Of a DNA stretch of 34,153 nt, positions 8,714 through 16,930 are shown one piece after another. Each line of letters begins with the position of its first letter. Position 1 is the first letter of the stretch. Under the pieces are notes generated by a model. That model searched no databases. It was not told the origin of the DNA and saw nothing but the letters and a program-made list of their open reading frames with translations. A program made the position numbers and the translations under genes. The DNA is from Wenzhouxiangella sp. (GTDB lineage Bacteria; Pseudomonadota; Gammaproteobacteria; Xanthomonadales; Wenzhouxiangellaceae): assembly GCA_007134485.1 (NCBI GenBank), contig SLKT01000078.1:1-34153 (forward strand). Reading direction: 5' to 3'.

Positions 8714-11437
8714 TCAACGTTTTCGACTGATTCTTGCGTACTTCTTGATGTCGATAGTGGTTGCCGGGTGTTGCACTCGGCGATCCAGGCCAAGCGTATT
8801 GTCCAGCCATTCAAGTACCCGCTCCGCCGGTTCAGCGCGCATCAGGTAATGCCCCTGGATCAGATCGGCGCCCAGTTCGACAAGCCGATCGACAATGGCC
8901 CGGCTTTCCACCCCTTCTGCGACCACTTCGTAGCCGAGCGCGTGGCACATATCGATGGTGGTGCGCACGATCGTATCGTTGTTGGATGATTCCAGCATAT
9001 TCATGACGAAAGAGCGGTCGATCTTGATCTCGTCCACCGGCAATGTACTCAGGTAGGCAAGAGAAGAGTGACCGGTCCCGAAGTCATCGATTGAAAGGCG
9101 GATGCCGGCTTTTTGCAGTTTCTGCAACTGTGCTTGGGTCATGTCGGGGTCGGCCATGGCTGCCGACTCGGTGACCTCGATCACCAGTCGTTGGCCGGGC
9201 ACATCGAATTGCCTGACCCGTTCGAGTACACGATCGGCAAAGTCCGGGTCTCTCAGGCTCAAGGGCGAGATATTGACCGCTACCTTGATCGGGTGCCCGG
9301 CCTGCTCGAGTCGGCGGATGAAATGCAGTGCCTGGGTAATGACCCAGTAGGTCAATGGCTGCATCAGTCCGGCTCTTTCAGCCAGCTTGATGAACTCATC
9401 AGGCGGCACCATCCCATGTTCCGGATGTGGCCATCTCAGCAGGGCTTCGGCGGCACTGACTCTTCCATTGGCAAGGGTCATTTGTGGCTGGAAATACAGT
9501 TCAAGTTCATCATTCTCAATGGCGCGACGAAGGTCGGTCATCAGGGTCAGTCGGCGTGGGCTATACGGGTTGGCGTTTGCCGAATACACGGCCATTCCGC
9601 GTACGTCCCGACCCGCCTGGTCGAAGGCGATCATGGCGTGGCGCAGCAGGGTTTTGGCATCCGCGCTGTCATCCGGGCAGACCGCACAGGCGCCATTCAC
9701 GCCAACACTCAGTCGCAGCCCCATGTACTCGACTGGACTGCGAACGAAATCGGCCAGCTCGCACATCATCGGGGTGGGATCTTCAGCAGGGGCGAGTCGT
9801 ACGGCAAAGGCAAACACGTAGCCCTCGACATGTGCCAGGGCATGCCCGGGGCCGCCCTGACGGTCAACAAAGGTGAGGTGATGGTCCCTGCCGCGGATTA
9901 GTTGATCCAGCCGCTGTGCGATCAGGCCCAGCAGGCCGTCGGCATTTTCGTGACCAAGCGTCTTGTTGATGTCGTCAAATCCGCGCAACCTGAACAGCAC
10001 GAGCGCCAGTCGCTCGGTGCGGGTTGCGGGCTGATTGAGCGCCTGGTTGAGATATTGCTCGAGTGCGGAACGATTGGGTAAACCGGTAGCGGCATGGCGC
10101 CTGGCCTGCTCGAGCATGCGTCGCTCGACACGTTCGCGTCCATGCAAGGCCTGCAATCGGGCTTGTTGCTCCTCGAAGCGCGCCTGGCGTTCACGGTGGA
10201 AGCGGTCGCCAAGCGCAAAGGAAAACACCAGTGACGCGAGTATTGCCCCAGTCTCCATGGCGTAATTCATGAGGAATGGACTGTGCAGCAACCCGCTCAA
10301 GGTAAAGATGTGACCAACGACGCCAAGCAGCAACAGGAACCAGCCGGCCACGAAGTACAGCCCCTGGCGATCTCCCCGAATTGCCCTGGCCAGGCCGATC
10401 GCCAGAATCAGCAAACACACCATGGCAATCAGGTTGACCGAGATGCGTGTCGATATACCGTAGGGCAATACCAACCCACCCACAGTGGCCGCGCCACACA
10501 ACCAGGTACATATCCGCGCCAGTTGCTCTCCGCGAGGCGATCGCTGCTTCAGGTCAAGAAAGTCCCTGCAGAACAGGCAGAAGAACATCACTGACAGCGG
10601 CACACCAACCAGGATAGTGAGCTCATGCAATTCAGGATGCTCGGGGATCAGGTACATGAAGGTCACCCCGTGCAGGGTGGCCATGCTTGCCAGCAGGGCA
10701 AACTGCACTCCGACAAAGTACAGAAAGCTGCGATCTCCGAATGCCCGCCACAGGAACAGATTGAACAAGGCCATGATCAGCAACATGCCGTAGAACATTC
10801 CGCGGCTGGTCATGTCGCGCCGGTCTTGTTCGTGGAATGCCTCGGGCTCCCAGAGCTTGATCGGGACCTGGTGTGAGCCGGAGGTCTCGATACGCAGGTA
10901 GACACGTTGATCCAGGCCGGGATTCATGGCCAGCGGAAAAACGAAGGTCCGCTGGCTCAAGGGGCGCTGATCGTGCGGCAGATTGTCACCGGTCAGGTGG
11001 GAAACCACGACCGATTCACCCTCGACGTGATGAAACTCGAGTCTGTCCAGCAATGGATAGGCGATCTCGAGGTAGCGGGTCAGGAGTTGATCCGAATGAT
11101 TGTCAATGCTGATTCGGTACCAGGCAGCCTGATCCTGATAACCTCTGTTGATGCGTTCATCCTTGGGTTGCCAGGTCAGTCGCCCGGATTGACGGAGGAT
11201 GTGCGAGATGCTGTCGGCATCGGCAGCGGGTTCGACTAGGTGCTCGACAAGACCAATTCGGGCTTCGACCGGGTCCGGCATGGTCGAAGCTGATGGCGCC
11301 AAGGAGACGCCGATCAACACAGTGGCCAGGAGAACCGCTGCTGCCGAGTGAATGCTGAAGCGCTGGGCTAGTGACGTTTGATGATGACAGATCCCCTTCA
11401 TGACGTCATTCTCAATGCCGGGACCTGGGACGGTCAT
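8714..11437 (-). CDS. 7TMR-DISM membrane protein with degenerate GGDEF and intact EAL domain (probable c-di-GMP phosphodiesterase)
   Basis: The protein has up to 907 residues. After an N-terminal hydrophobic segment (about 30-50) comes a periplasmic DISM-type sensing domain (about 60-200), then seven predicted helices (about 212-410), a coiled coil, a GGDEF-like domain (about 445-620) and an EAL domain (about 630-880). At the GGDEF site the sequence is VEGYVFAF (537-544), so cyclase activity is unlikely. The EAL catalytic set looks complete: EALLRW with E664, VNIS, EVTES, DDFGTG, KID and AEGVE. Predicted output is hydrolysis of cyclic di-GMP in response to a periplasmic ligand. There are two possible starts, ATG 11437 and ATG 11401; neither has a clear Shine-Dalgarno, and the second sits at the end of an inverted repeat. 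Confidence 0.9.
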   Translation of the reverse strand: MTVPGPGIENDVMKGICHHQTSLAQRFSIHSAAAVLLATVLIGVSLAPSASTMPDPVEARIGLVEHLVEPAADADSISHILRQSGRLTWQPKDERINRGYQDQAAWYRISIDNHSDQLLTRYLEIAYPLLDRLEFHHVEGESVVVSHLTGDNLPHDQRPLSQRTFVFPLAMNPGLDQRVYLRIETSGSHQVPIKLWEPEAFHEQDRRDMTSRGMFYGMLLIMALFNLFLWRAFGDRSFLYFVGVQFALLASMATLHGVTFMYLIPEHPELHELTILVGVPLSVMFFCLFCRDFLDLKQRSPRGEQLARICTWLCGAATVGGLVLPYGISTRISVNLIAMVCLLILAIGLARAIRGDRQGLYFVAGWFLLLLGVVGHIFTLSGLLHSPFLMNYAMETGAILASLVFSFALGDRFHRERQARFEEQQARLQALHGRERVERRMLEQARRHAATGLPNRSALEQYLNQALNQPATRTERLALVLFRLRGFDDINKTLGHENADGLLGLIAQRLDQLIRGRDHHLTFVDRQGGPGHALAHVEGYVFAFAVRLAPAEDPTPMMCELADFVRSPVEYMGLRLSVGVNGACAVCPDDSADAKTLLRHAMIAFDQAGRDVRGMAVYSANANPYSPRRLTLMTDLRRAIENDELELYFQPQMTLANGRVSAAEALLRWPHPEHGMVPPDEFIKLAERAGLMQPLTYWVITQALHFIRRLEQAGHPIKVAVNISPLSLRDPDFADRVLERVRQFDVPGQRLVIEVTESAAMADPDMTQAQLQKLQKAGIRLSIDDFGTGHSSLAYLSTLPVDEIKIDRSFVMNMLESSNNDTIVRTTIDMCHALGYEVVAEGVESRAIVDRLVELGADLIQGHYLMRAEPAERVLEWLDNTLGLDRRVQHPATTIDIKKYARISRKR

Positions 11438-11453
11438 CGGGAGAATGGCGTCA
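11401..11453 (-). promoter_or_regulatory. 13-base inverted repeat around the start of the DISM-EAL gene
   Basis: TGACGTCATTCTC (11401-11413) and GAGAATGGCGTCA (11441-11453) are inverted copies matching at 12 of 13 positions, separated by 27 bases. In the mRNA they would fold into a hairpin whose 3' arm ends at the A of the downstream candidate ATG (11401) and covers the only purine-rich stretch that could serve as its ribosome site. It could limit translation, or be a binding site for a dimeric regulator. The pairing is seen; the role is inferred. Confidence 0.5.
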
Positions 11454-11455
11454 AT

Positions 11456-11502
11456 ATGACTAGGAAATGTACCAGTATCGCCTAGGAAAATGACCTAGAA
11501 AG
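11456..11502 (-). promoter_or_regulatory. CTAGGAAA-type direct repeats upstream of the DISM-EAL gene
   Basis: Three related words, CTAGGAAATG (from 11460), CTAGGAAAATG (from 11482) and CTAGAAAG (from 11495), lie 20-65 bases upstream of the gene start. Two of them share the extended form ATGAC(C)TAG(G)AAA. Repeated words at this distance are typical of operator sites, but no regulator can be named. The rest of the 11454-11613 gap shows nothing else I can assign. Confidence 0.3.
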
Positions 11503-11613
11503 CGACTGCAAAAAGCTGCGCGGTGCCCGTTTCCGAGTCCGCTCGGCGCACTACCCCTTAAACGCCTGAATGCCAATGTACGGATGCTTCCCCGGGGTGA
11601 ATCTGGTTTGGGA

Positions 11614-12612
11614 TCACGGTTCGGGTGAATGCCCCTTTTCATCGGCGTAAATAGCGACTTCCAGCTGTCCGTCGCCGTGAATTGCGGCCCGATACATGCC
11701 GGCGGTATTGAAAGGCATGGTGATGCGTCCGTGCTGGTCAATCGCAATCACGCCACCATTTCCGCCGGCATCCTTGAGCACTTCGTTGACGACTTCGTCG
11801 GCAGTTTCGACCAGGGGTTTGCCCGTGTAGGCCATGCGCGCACAGATATCGTATGCGACGACATGGCGGATGAAGAACTCCCCGTGGCCGGTGGCCGAGA
11901 CCGCGCATGTGCGGTTGTTGGCATAGGTTCCGGCACCGATGATCGGTGAGTCGCCGACTCGTCCCCAGCGCTTGTTGGCCATGCCCCCGGTCGATGTGGC
12001 TGCAGCCAGGTTGCCGTCACGGTCCACGGCGACCGCGCCGACCGTGGAGTACCAGTCCTCGGACAGTTGCGTGGCCGCTTGATCGCTGCTCTTGATTTCT
12101 TCGAGCTGGTCACGCCGAAAATCGGTCTTGAACCATTCGTCGTCTTCGAACTGCAACTGACGATTGCGGGCGAAAGTCTCCGCCCCTTCACCGATCAACA
12201 TGACGTGCGGCGAATCGGTCATGACCAGGCGCGCGGCCTCGATCGGATTGCGAATGCCTCGGACACTGGCCACCGCGCCGGCGTCCAGGTTCTTCCCGCT
12301 CATGATCGAAGCGTCCATTTCAACCCTGCCCTGGTTGGTCAGGACCGATCCGCGGCCGGCATTGAATTCCGGAGCATCTTCGAGGATGCGAACAGCGGCG
12401 GCGACTGCATCCAGGCTGCTGCCACCCTCTTCGAGAATGGCATGGCCGGCATTGACTGCAGATTCCAGGGCCGTGCGGATGGCTTGCTCGCGCTCAGTGC
12501 CCAACTGGTCGCGCTCGATGGTGCCGGCGCCGCCGTGAATGGCAATTGCGATGGGTTGCTCAGCCATGGCCAGCCCTGATATCAATAAGAGTGCTGCGCA
12601 GAAAATCCTCAT
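11614..12612 (-). CDS. iaaA: Isoaspartyl peptidase / plant-type L-asparaginase, exported
   Basis: This is an N-terminal-nucleophile hydrolase of the EcAIII family, which cleaves isoaspartyl dipeptides and L-asparagine after self-processing. It has 332 residues. An amino-terminal signal peptide with an AMA cleavage site near residue 17 is followed by the conserved IAIHGGAG. The autocleavage and catalytic threonine is T190 in STVGAVAVD, followed by GNLAAATSTGG. Substrate-site motifs GRVGDSPIIGAGTYA and TGHGE are intact. The residue before the nucleophile is Ser, whereas E. coli has Gly. The signal peptide suggests a periplasmic enzyme. It is divergent from the MAPEG gene and may help scavenge damaged-protein peptides. 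Confidence 0.93.
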   Translation of the reverse strand: MRIFCAALLLISGLAMAEQPIAIAIHGGAGTIERDQLGTEREQAIRTALESAVNAGHAILEEGGSSLDAVAAAVRILEDAPEFNAGRGSVLTNQGRVEMDASIMSGKNLDAGAVASVRGIRNPIEAARLVMTDSPHVMLIGEGAETFARNRQLQFEDDEWFKTDFRRDQLEEIKSSDQAATQLSEDWYSTVGAVAVDRDGNLAAATSTGGMANKRWGRVGDSPIIGAGTYANNRTCAVSATGHGEFFIRHVVAYDICARMAYTGKPLVETADEVVNEVLKDAGGNGGVIAIDQHGRITMPFNTAGMYRAAIHGDGQLEVAIYADEKGHSPEP

Positions 12613-12647
12613 GGTTCAATGACCGGTCCTTGTTGAGTTGGGTAAAT

Positions 12648-12676
12648 TTGGCCAGAGTCTAGCATGGGGCTATACT
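12648..12676 (+). promoter_or_regulatory. Sigma-70-like promoter for the MAPEG gene
   Basis: TTGGCC (12648-12653) and TATACT (12671-12676) are separated by exactly 17 bases, a good match to the housekeeping -35/-10 pattern, and lie 35 bases before the ATG. The region is also flanked by an eight-base inverted repeat, TGGTTCAA (12612-12619) and TTGAACCA (12682-12689). The latter overlaps the expected transcription start and could be an operator. Confidence 0.5.
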
Positions 12677-12710
12677 AATCCTTGAACCACATTTCTTCGA
12701 GGGATCTCCC

Positions 12711-13121
12711 ATGAGCGCCTTGATCACCGGCTTTTATGCCGGATTGCTGACCGTTATTCTGCTGGGTTTGTCGATCCGGGTGGTGATGTTGCGACGGCGA
12801 CACCATGTTGGCATTGGAACCGGGGGGCACAGCAGCCTGGAACTGGCCGTGCGAGCCCAGGCCAATTTCTGTGAATATGTACCGATTGCCTTGTTGCTGT
12901 TGCTCACACTGGAGCTGACGGGGTCGGTGGCTGCACCGGTGCTGCATGTGCTGGGAATCATGCTGGTGGTCGGGCGTGTGCTGCATGGCTTTCTTGGTCT
13001 TAACCGGTCGCCGGGCACCTCAACGGGTCGTTTCGTCGGAACACTTCTGACCTGGTTGATGATGGCCGGGGCAGCGCTATTCGTGATCGGCCTGGCTGCA
13101 GGCTACTGGCTGGCGAGTTAG
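12711..13121 (+). CDS. MAPEG-family membrane protein
   Basis: The product has 136 residues and four predicted membrane helices (about 5-27, 50-72, 76-95 and 110-133). The family signature RAQANFCEYVPIALLLL after the first loop matches the R-x-Q-x-N-x-x-E-x-x-P pattern of MAPEG proteins (membrane-associated glutathione and eicosanoid enzymes). Bacterial members are small inner-membrane proteins, some with glutathione-transferase activity; the substrate here is unknown. The start has a strong GAGGGA ribosome site seven bases upstream. Its stop codon directly abuts the stop of the convergent Nudix gene. Confidence 0.88.
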   Translation: MSALITGFYAGLLTVILLGLSIRVVMLRRRHHVGIGTGGHSSLELAVRAQANFCEYVPIALLLLLTLELTGSVAAPVLHVLGIMLVVGRVLHGFLGLNRSPGTSTGRFVGTLLTWLMMAGAALFVIGLAAGYWLAS

Positions 13122-13640
13122 CTAGCTTTTGATCGACCAGTAAAGCGCGGCATAGATTTTTGGATCAATACCCAGGCCGTGGGACCGTCTCTCGTCCAGC
13201 CACTGGTCAATGAAGGATTTGCGAACCCGGTGCACCACAATATCCTCGCTGTCGTCACCTCCACCACGGCCGACCTGGACGAGGTTTTCGGCCAGCACGA
13301 ACATCACGGTCTCATCGCTCATTCCGGCCGAGGTCGGACAGGTCATGAATTCAGTGAGTTGTCCCGCTCTCCAGCCGGTTTCTTCCTCGAGCTCGCGGGC
13401 GGCGGCGTCCAGAAAGTCTTCATCTTCAAGCTCCGATTCATCGCCAACCAGCCCGGCCGGCAATTCGATCACCCTGCGGCCCAACGGTTCGCGATATTGC
13501 TCGACCAGCAACAATTCGTCCTCGACCGTCCATGCGATGATGACGGCCACCTGGTGTTGGCGTGCGACAAACTCCCAGCCATTTCTGGATTTCAGGGTCA
13601 GGTAAGCACCCTGGTAGAGTACTTTGTCACGGGTGTTCAT
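13122..13640 (-). CDS. Nudix hydrolase, ADP-ribose pyrophosphatase type
   Basis: The product has 172 residues when started at ATG 13640 (MNTRDKVLYQGAYLTLK). The pattern is that of ADP-sugar pyrophosphatases: an N-terminal strand region, then VEQYREPLGRRVIELPAG, then the Nudix helix ending in AARELEEETGW. The Nudix spacing between the first Glu and REL is about two residues longer than the strict GX5EX7REUXEEXGU consensus. It would hydrolyse ADP-ribose or related nucleoside diphosphate sugars in the cytosol. An in-frame ATG at 13676 would add 12 residues; neither start has a clear ribosome site. The 190-base gap to the divergent gene at 13831 carries a short GGCCGGGCCGTTAACCCGGC-type palindrome but no recognised motif. 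Confidence 0.88.
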   Translation of the reverse strand: MNTRDKVLYQGAYLTLKSRNGWEFVARQHQVAVIIAWTVEDELLLVEQYREPLGRRVIELPAGLVGDESELEDEDFLDAAARELEEETGWRAGQLTEFMTCPTSAGMSDETVMFVLAENLVQVGRGGGDDSEDIVVHRVRKSFIDQWLDERRSHGLGIDPKIYAALYWSIKS

Positions 13641-13830
13641 GATTGAGCGGCGAGCTGGAGTTCTGAGTGATGCCATGATAAACGATTCGGCCGGGCCGTT
13701 AACCCGGCGGTCATGTAGATCACATTCAGGTGGATTCTCGCCTGTCAGTGGAACGATTCCGGTTCCCGGAAGTCCCAAGTCCCGTCTGACCCAAGTCGCA
13801 CGATACCCAACGAACGAACAGGATTTCTGA

Positions 13831-15216
13831 ATGATGCTCAACAGATTCCGATCACTGACCGGGCTGGCCGCATTGATGCTGGCCGCTTCCAGCCTGGCCG
13901 GTTCCGATCGCCCGCCGCTCGAGGAGATGCCGCAACAGTTCCAGCTTGCATTCTGGTTGAATCAGGCTGCTCTGGCCTACGAGGAAAGCGATTACGGCGA
14001 TTGGGCGCGCGCCACCGAAAAGCTGCATGCGCTCAGGCCCTACAACCAGGATTTCATGACCCACCTGGTGACCGCCTACTCCAGAACCGGTGAGACTTCC
14101 AAGGCCTTCAACATGATGCTGATGATGCAGCAACAGGGACTGGCCCAGGATTGGGAAGAGATCGACGGACTCGATGAGCTACGTCAGCACCGCCTCTACA
14201 ACCATCTCAACGACCTGATGATCGAGGCCGGCCAGCCGTTTGGCGAGGCCAGCGTATTTGCCGAACTCGGACCGGATCACGCCATGCCCGAGGCAATGGC
14301 CCATGATCACCAAAGCGAGCGAATCTTCGTGGGGACCGTGCGAGACGGCCTGATCCTCGAGACCGTCGATGGCAAGGAGTGGAAGGAATTTGCCTCACCG
14401 GCCAGCGTGGATGGCCTGCGTGCGGTGTTCGATCTGGTCGTGGACAGTGAGCGCGGAAGATTGTGGGTGGCGACCGGCCTGGTCTCGCACTTTCAGGCTG
14501 ACGAACCCGGACCGCGTGGCACTGCACTGCTCAAACTGGACCTGGAGTCAGGTGAGTTACTCGAGTCTTATCCCGTGGAGTCCGATGGACAGCCACGCAT
14601 GCTTGGCTCCATCGCCATCAACAGTGAAGGCATGGTGTTCGCTGCCGATAGCGCGACACCGATGATCTACCGCCTCGACCCGGAACAGCACAGTCACCCG
14701 CAGCCGTTCTTCAGTCATCAGAATTTTGCCAGTCTGCGCGGCATCGCGATTTCCGACGATGATCAGCGCTTGTATGTGGTCGACTATGAGATCGGTATCC
14801 TGGTGCTGGCAGCCGATGATTCGCAGCGCGCCTGGAAGCTGGCCGTACCCGAGACCCTGAACGAGGGCGGGATCGATGGGATCGAATACTGGGATGACCA
14901 CCTGATCGTGATCCAGAACGGGGTGACACCGGAACGGGTCCTGAAGCTGGAGCTCGGGCCCGATGGACTGGGTGTGGTAAGCGTTGCGCCTGTGGTCGCA
15001 GCCCTGGACGAATTCGATGTGCCGACGTTTGGCACCATGGTGGGGAACGATCTGGTTTTCCTGGCGGCCAGCCATTGGCAGAAAGTGGACAATCGCGGCC
15101 GTCCGCGCGACGGGGATTTGCCGCCAATCCCGATCATGCGGGCCGATGTCGACGCCACCGATGTGCGCGTCGTGGGCCAGGATGTGCTCGACAAGATGCG
15201 CGATCAGACTCAGTAG
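13831..15216 (+). CDS. Exported hypothetical protein with helical-repeat N-terminus and beta-propeller
   Basis: I cannot name this 461-residue protein. Residues 1-24 form a signal peptide ending near SLAGS. Residues 40-125 look like a TPR-type helical region (WLNQAALAYEESDYGDWARATEKL, then HLVTAYSRTGETSKAFNMM). From about residue 140 to 440 the sequence has regular propeller-like blades (RIFVGTVRDGLILETVDG, GRLWVATGLVSHF, GMVFAADSATPMIYRLD, QRLYVVDYEIGILVLA), reminiscent of SMP-30/NHL folds. It is probably periplasmic; a ligand or enzyme activity cannot be predicted. The start has an AGGAT ribosome site. Its 3' end overlaps the convergent Xni gene by seven bases. Confidence 0.8.
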   Translation: MMLNRFRSLTGLAALMLAASSLAGSDRPPLEEMPQQFQLAFWLNQAALAYEESDYGDWARATEKLHALRPYNQDFMTHLVTAYSRTGETSKAFNMMLMMQQQGLAQDWEEIDGLDELRQHRLYNHLNDLMIEAGQPFGEASVFAELGPDHAMPEAMAHDHQSERIFVGTVRDGLILETVDGKEWKEFASPASVDGLRAVFDLVVDSERGRLWVATGLVSHFQADEPGPRGTALLKLDLESGELLESYPVESDGQPRMLGSIAINSEGMVFAADSATPMIYRLDPEQHSHPQPFFSHQNFASLRGIAISDDDQRLYVVDYEIGILVLAADDSQRAWKLAVPETLNEGGIDGIEYWDDHLIVIQNGVTPERVLKLELGPDGLGVVSVAPVVAALDEFDVPTFGTMVGNDLVFLAASHWQKVDNRGRPRDGDLPPIPIMRADVDATDVRVVGQDVLDKMRDQTQ

Positions 15217-16124
15217 TTTTCGCGATGGCCGTGCAACCGCTCACGTAGCGGTCGGCCAAATCCAAGGCCATCGAGCAATGCATCCAGGGCATCGGCATTT
15301 CCGGTGTCCCGTTCAATGCGCGGATGGTTGAGCACGTCCTCGATGCTGTCGGTCAAGCCGGTCAACCGGCGAGCCAGACGAGCGGCCGCCTCGTGTTCGC
15401 GCAGTCGTGACGCCAGCGTTTTCGCCCCGCGAATCTTGAGCCAGGCGACCTCGTCCAGGCGGTTGAATAGACCGTCGAGGTCGCCGAAATGGTTCAACAG
15501 GGCGGCCGCTGTCTTGGGACCGACCCCCGGAATGCCGGGGATGTTGTCGACACTGTCCCCGGTCAGGGCCAGATAGTCGGCCACCTGGTGCGGGTGAACC
15601 CCCAGGCGTGCGTGGACACCCTGCGCGTCGAGGCGATTGTTGCGTGCAAAATCCCACCAACTGTCGTGTTCGCCAACCAATTGGGTCAGATCCTTGTCAC
15701 CGGTGACCACGCAGTAGGCCTGCTGTCGCTCCCGGCAGTGGCGCGCCAGGCTGGCGATCAGATCATCGGCCTCGAAACGTGCATGCGAGTAAACGGGCAG
15801 GCCGGCATGCAGGGCCAGGTCACGGCACCAGCCGAACTGTCTCTTGAGTTCTTCAGGGGCCGGCTCACGGTTGGCCTTGTATTCGGGATAGATCTCGTTG
15901 CGATACGAAGTGGTCAGGGATTCGTCAAAGGCCACGGCGAGTCTTCGCGCGGAGGTCTTCTCGATCAGTTCACACAGAAAGCGGGCAAAGCCATAGACGG
16001 CGTTGGTGGGTCGCCCGGCATGGTCGGCAAAGCGATCGGGCATGGAATACCAGGCTCGGAAAATGTACATGCTGGCATCGACCAGGTACACCGGACGGGC
16101 GGCGTTTGAACGGGAATCCGGCAT
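15210..16124 (-). CDS. xni: 5'-3' exonuclease / flap endonuclease (Xni/ExoIX family)
   Basis: The product has 304 residues, longer than the roughly 250 of E. coli Xni. The PIN-like acidic pocket is complete: VDASMYIFRAWY, AFDES, the arch residues YPEYKANREP, EADDLIA and TGDKDLTQLV. The DNA-binding helix-three-turn-helix is GDSVDNIPGIPGVGPKTAAALL. This family processes flaps and 5' ends during DNA replication and repair without a polymerase domain. It lies 18 bases after the HNH nuclease gene on the same strand and is likely co-transcribed with it. No clear ribosome site precedes the ATG, consistent with coupling to the upstream gene. Confidence 0.92.
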   Translation of the reverse strand: MPDSRSNAARPVYLVDASMYIFRAWYSMPDRFADHAGRPTNAVYGFARFLCELIEKTSARRLAVAFDESLTTSYRNEIYPEYKANREPAPEELKRQFGWCRDLALHAGLPVYSHARFEADDLIASLARHCRERQQAYCVVTGDKDLTQLVGEHDSWWDFARNNRLDAQGVHARLGVHPHQVADYLALTGDSVDNIPGIPGVGPKTAAALLNHFGDLDGLFNRLDEVAWLKIRGAKTLASRLREHEAAARLARRLTGLTDSIEDVLNHPRIERDTGNADALDALLDGLGFGRPLRERLHGHRENY

Positions 16125-16142
16125 GCAGACCGGGCCGCGCGC

Positions 16143-16757
16143 TCAGGCCCGAGCGCGCGCCAGACGTTGGCGGAGCACGCTGTTGCGCGGGAAGTGAGCC
16201 AGCAGAAAGTCCATCTGGTCAGCCAGAATGCGACGCCCCTGCAGGTAGACATATTCGGCATGGGTGGGCGCAAAGGGAATGGCCAGTAGTTGCATGCCTG
16301 CCTGCTCGGGCGTGCGCGAACCCTTGTGGTTGTTGCAACGCTTGCACGAGGTCACCACGTTTTCCCAGGTATCGATGCCGCCCTGCGAGAGTGGTTTGAT
16401 GTGGTCGCGAGACAAATCACGAATCTGGAAGCGATCGCCGCAATACATGCAGATGTTCTCGTCGCGTCGAAACAGTGCGCGATTCGACAGCGGCGGGGTG
16501 TAGCAGTCGTAGAACTTGTGGGCATCGGGATGCGAACCGGCGGTCGCGACAATGGCATTGACCGGAATCTCCGTTCGCTTGCCCGAAATTGCGTTGATCC
16601 CGCCATGCATGCGATAAAGCACCCGGCCCAGGGCATAACTGACCTGGCCGAGCACGATCAGCTTGACGGCATCGCGGTAACCGATCCACTCCAGCGGCAT
16701 GCCGGTGACGTCGGTACGCAGGACTTGCTGTTGCAGGTTTTGCTCTTGACTCAACAT
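16143..16757 (-). CDS. HNH endonuclease domain protein
   Basis: Started at ATG 16757 it has 204 residues. An ATG at 16769 adds four more, but GGGA six bases before 16757 makes the later start better. The C-terminal half holds a zinc-stabilised HNH nuclease: CMYCGDRF, then DHIKPLSQGGIDTWENVV and SCKRCNNHKGSRTPEQAGM. That gives two Cys pairs, the catalytic DH, the middle Asn and the last His. Proteins with this layout are common solitary chromosomal HNH proteins of unknown role in proteobacteria. Its upstream region is shared with the DegQ-like gene and contains strong inverted repeats. Confidence 0.88.
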   Translation of the reverse strand: MLSQEQNLQQQVLRTDVTGMPLEWIGYRDAVKLIVLGQVSYALGRVLYRMHGGINAISGKRTEIPVNAIVATAGSHPDAHKFYDCYTPPLSNRALFRRDENICMYCGDRFQIRDLSRDHIKPLSQGGIDTWENVVTSCKRCNNHKGSRTPEQAGMQLLAIPFAPTHAEYVYLQGRRILADQMDFLLAHFPRNSVLRQRLARARA

Positions 16758-16784
16758 CTTGTGTCCCATTCAGGTTTCGGGCCC

Positions 16785-16893
16785 AGTATGTTGGGTGGCC
16801 AATTTCCGGCTTGTGACTATATGACCATTGTTTGATGACAATTGCAAGTCATTGCCGCCAACTTGGCAATTGTCGGGAACGCCTCAACATACT
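16785..16893. promoter_or_regulatory. Nested inverted repeats in the HNH / DegQ divergent promoter region
   Basis: The outer pair AGTATGTTG (16785-16793) and CAACATACT (16885-16893) is perfect. The inner pair GACAATTGC (16837-16845) and GCAATTGTC (16866-16874) is perfect and continues inward as AAGT (16846-16849) with ACTT (16861-16864) after one unpaired G. GGGCCC words lie just outside on both sides. This is much more symmetry than an ordinary 160-base promoter region holds. It could be a pair of operators for a dimeric regulator, a cruciform, or the remains of a small inverted-repeat element. Confidence 0.6.
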
Positions 16894-16930
16894 TCAAGTC
16901 CAAGGCCGCGGGCCCAATCAGGATTGAAAC

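Noticed and set aside
13755-13815. Repeated AAGTCCC-like words before the exported propeller gene
   Set aside because: Only two or three imperfect copies and no facing arm; too weak to call a repeat element.
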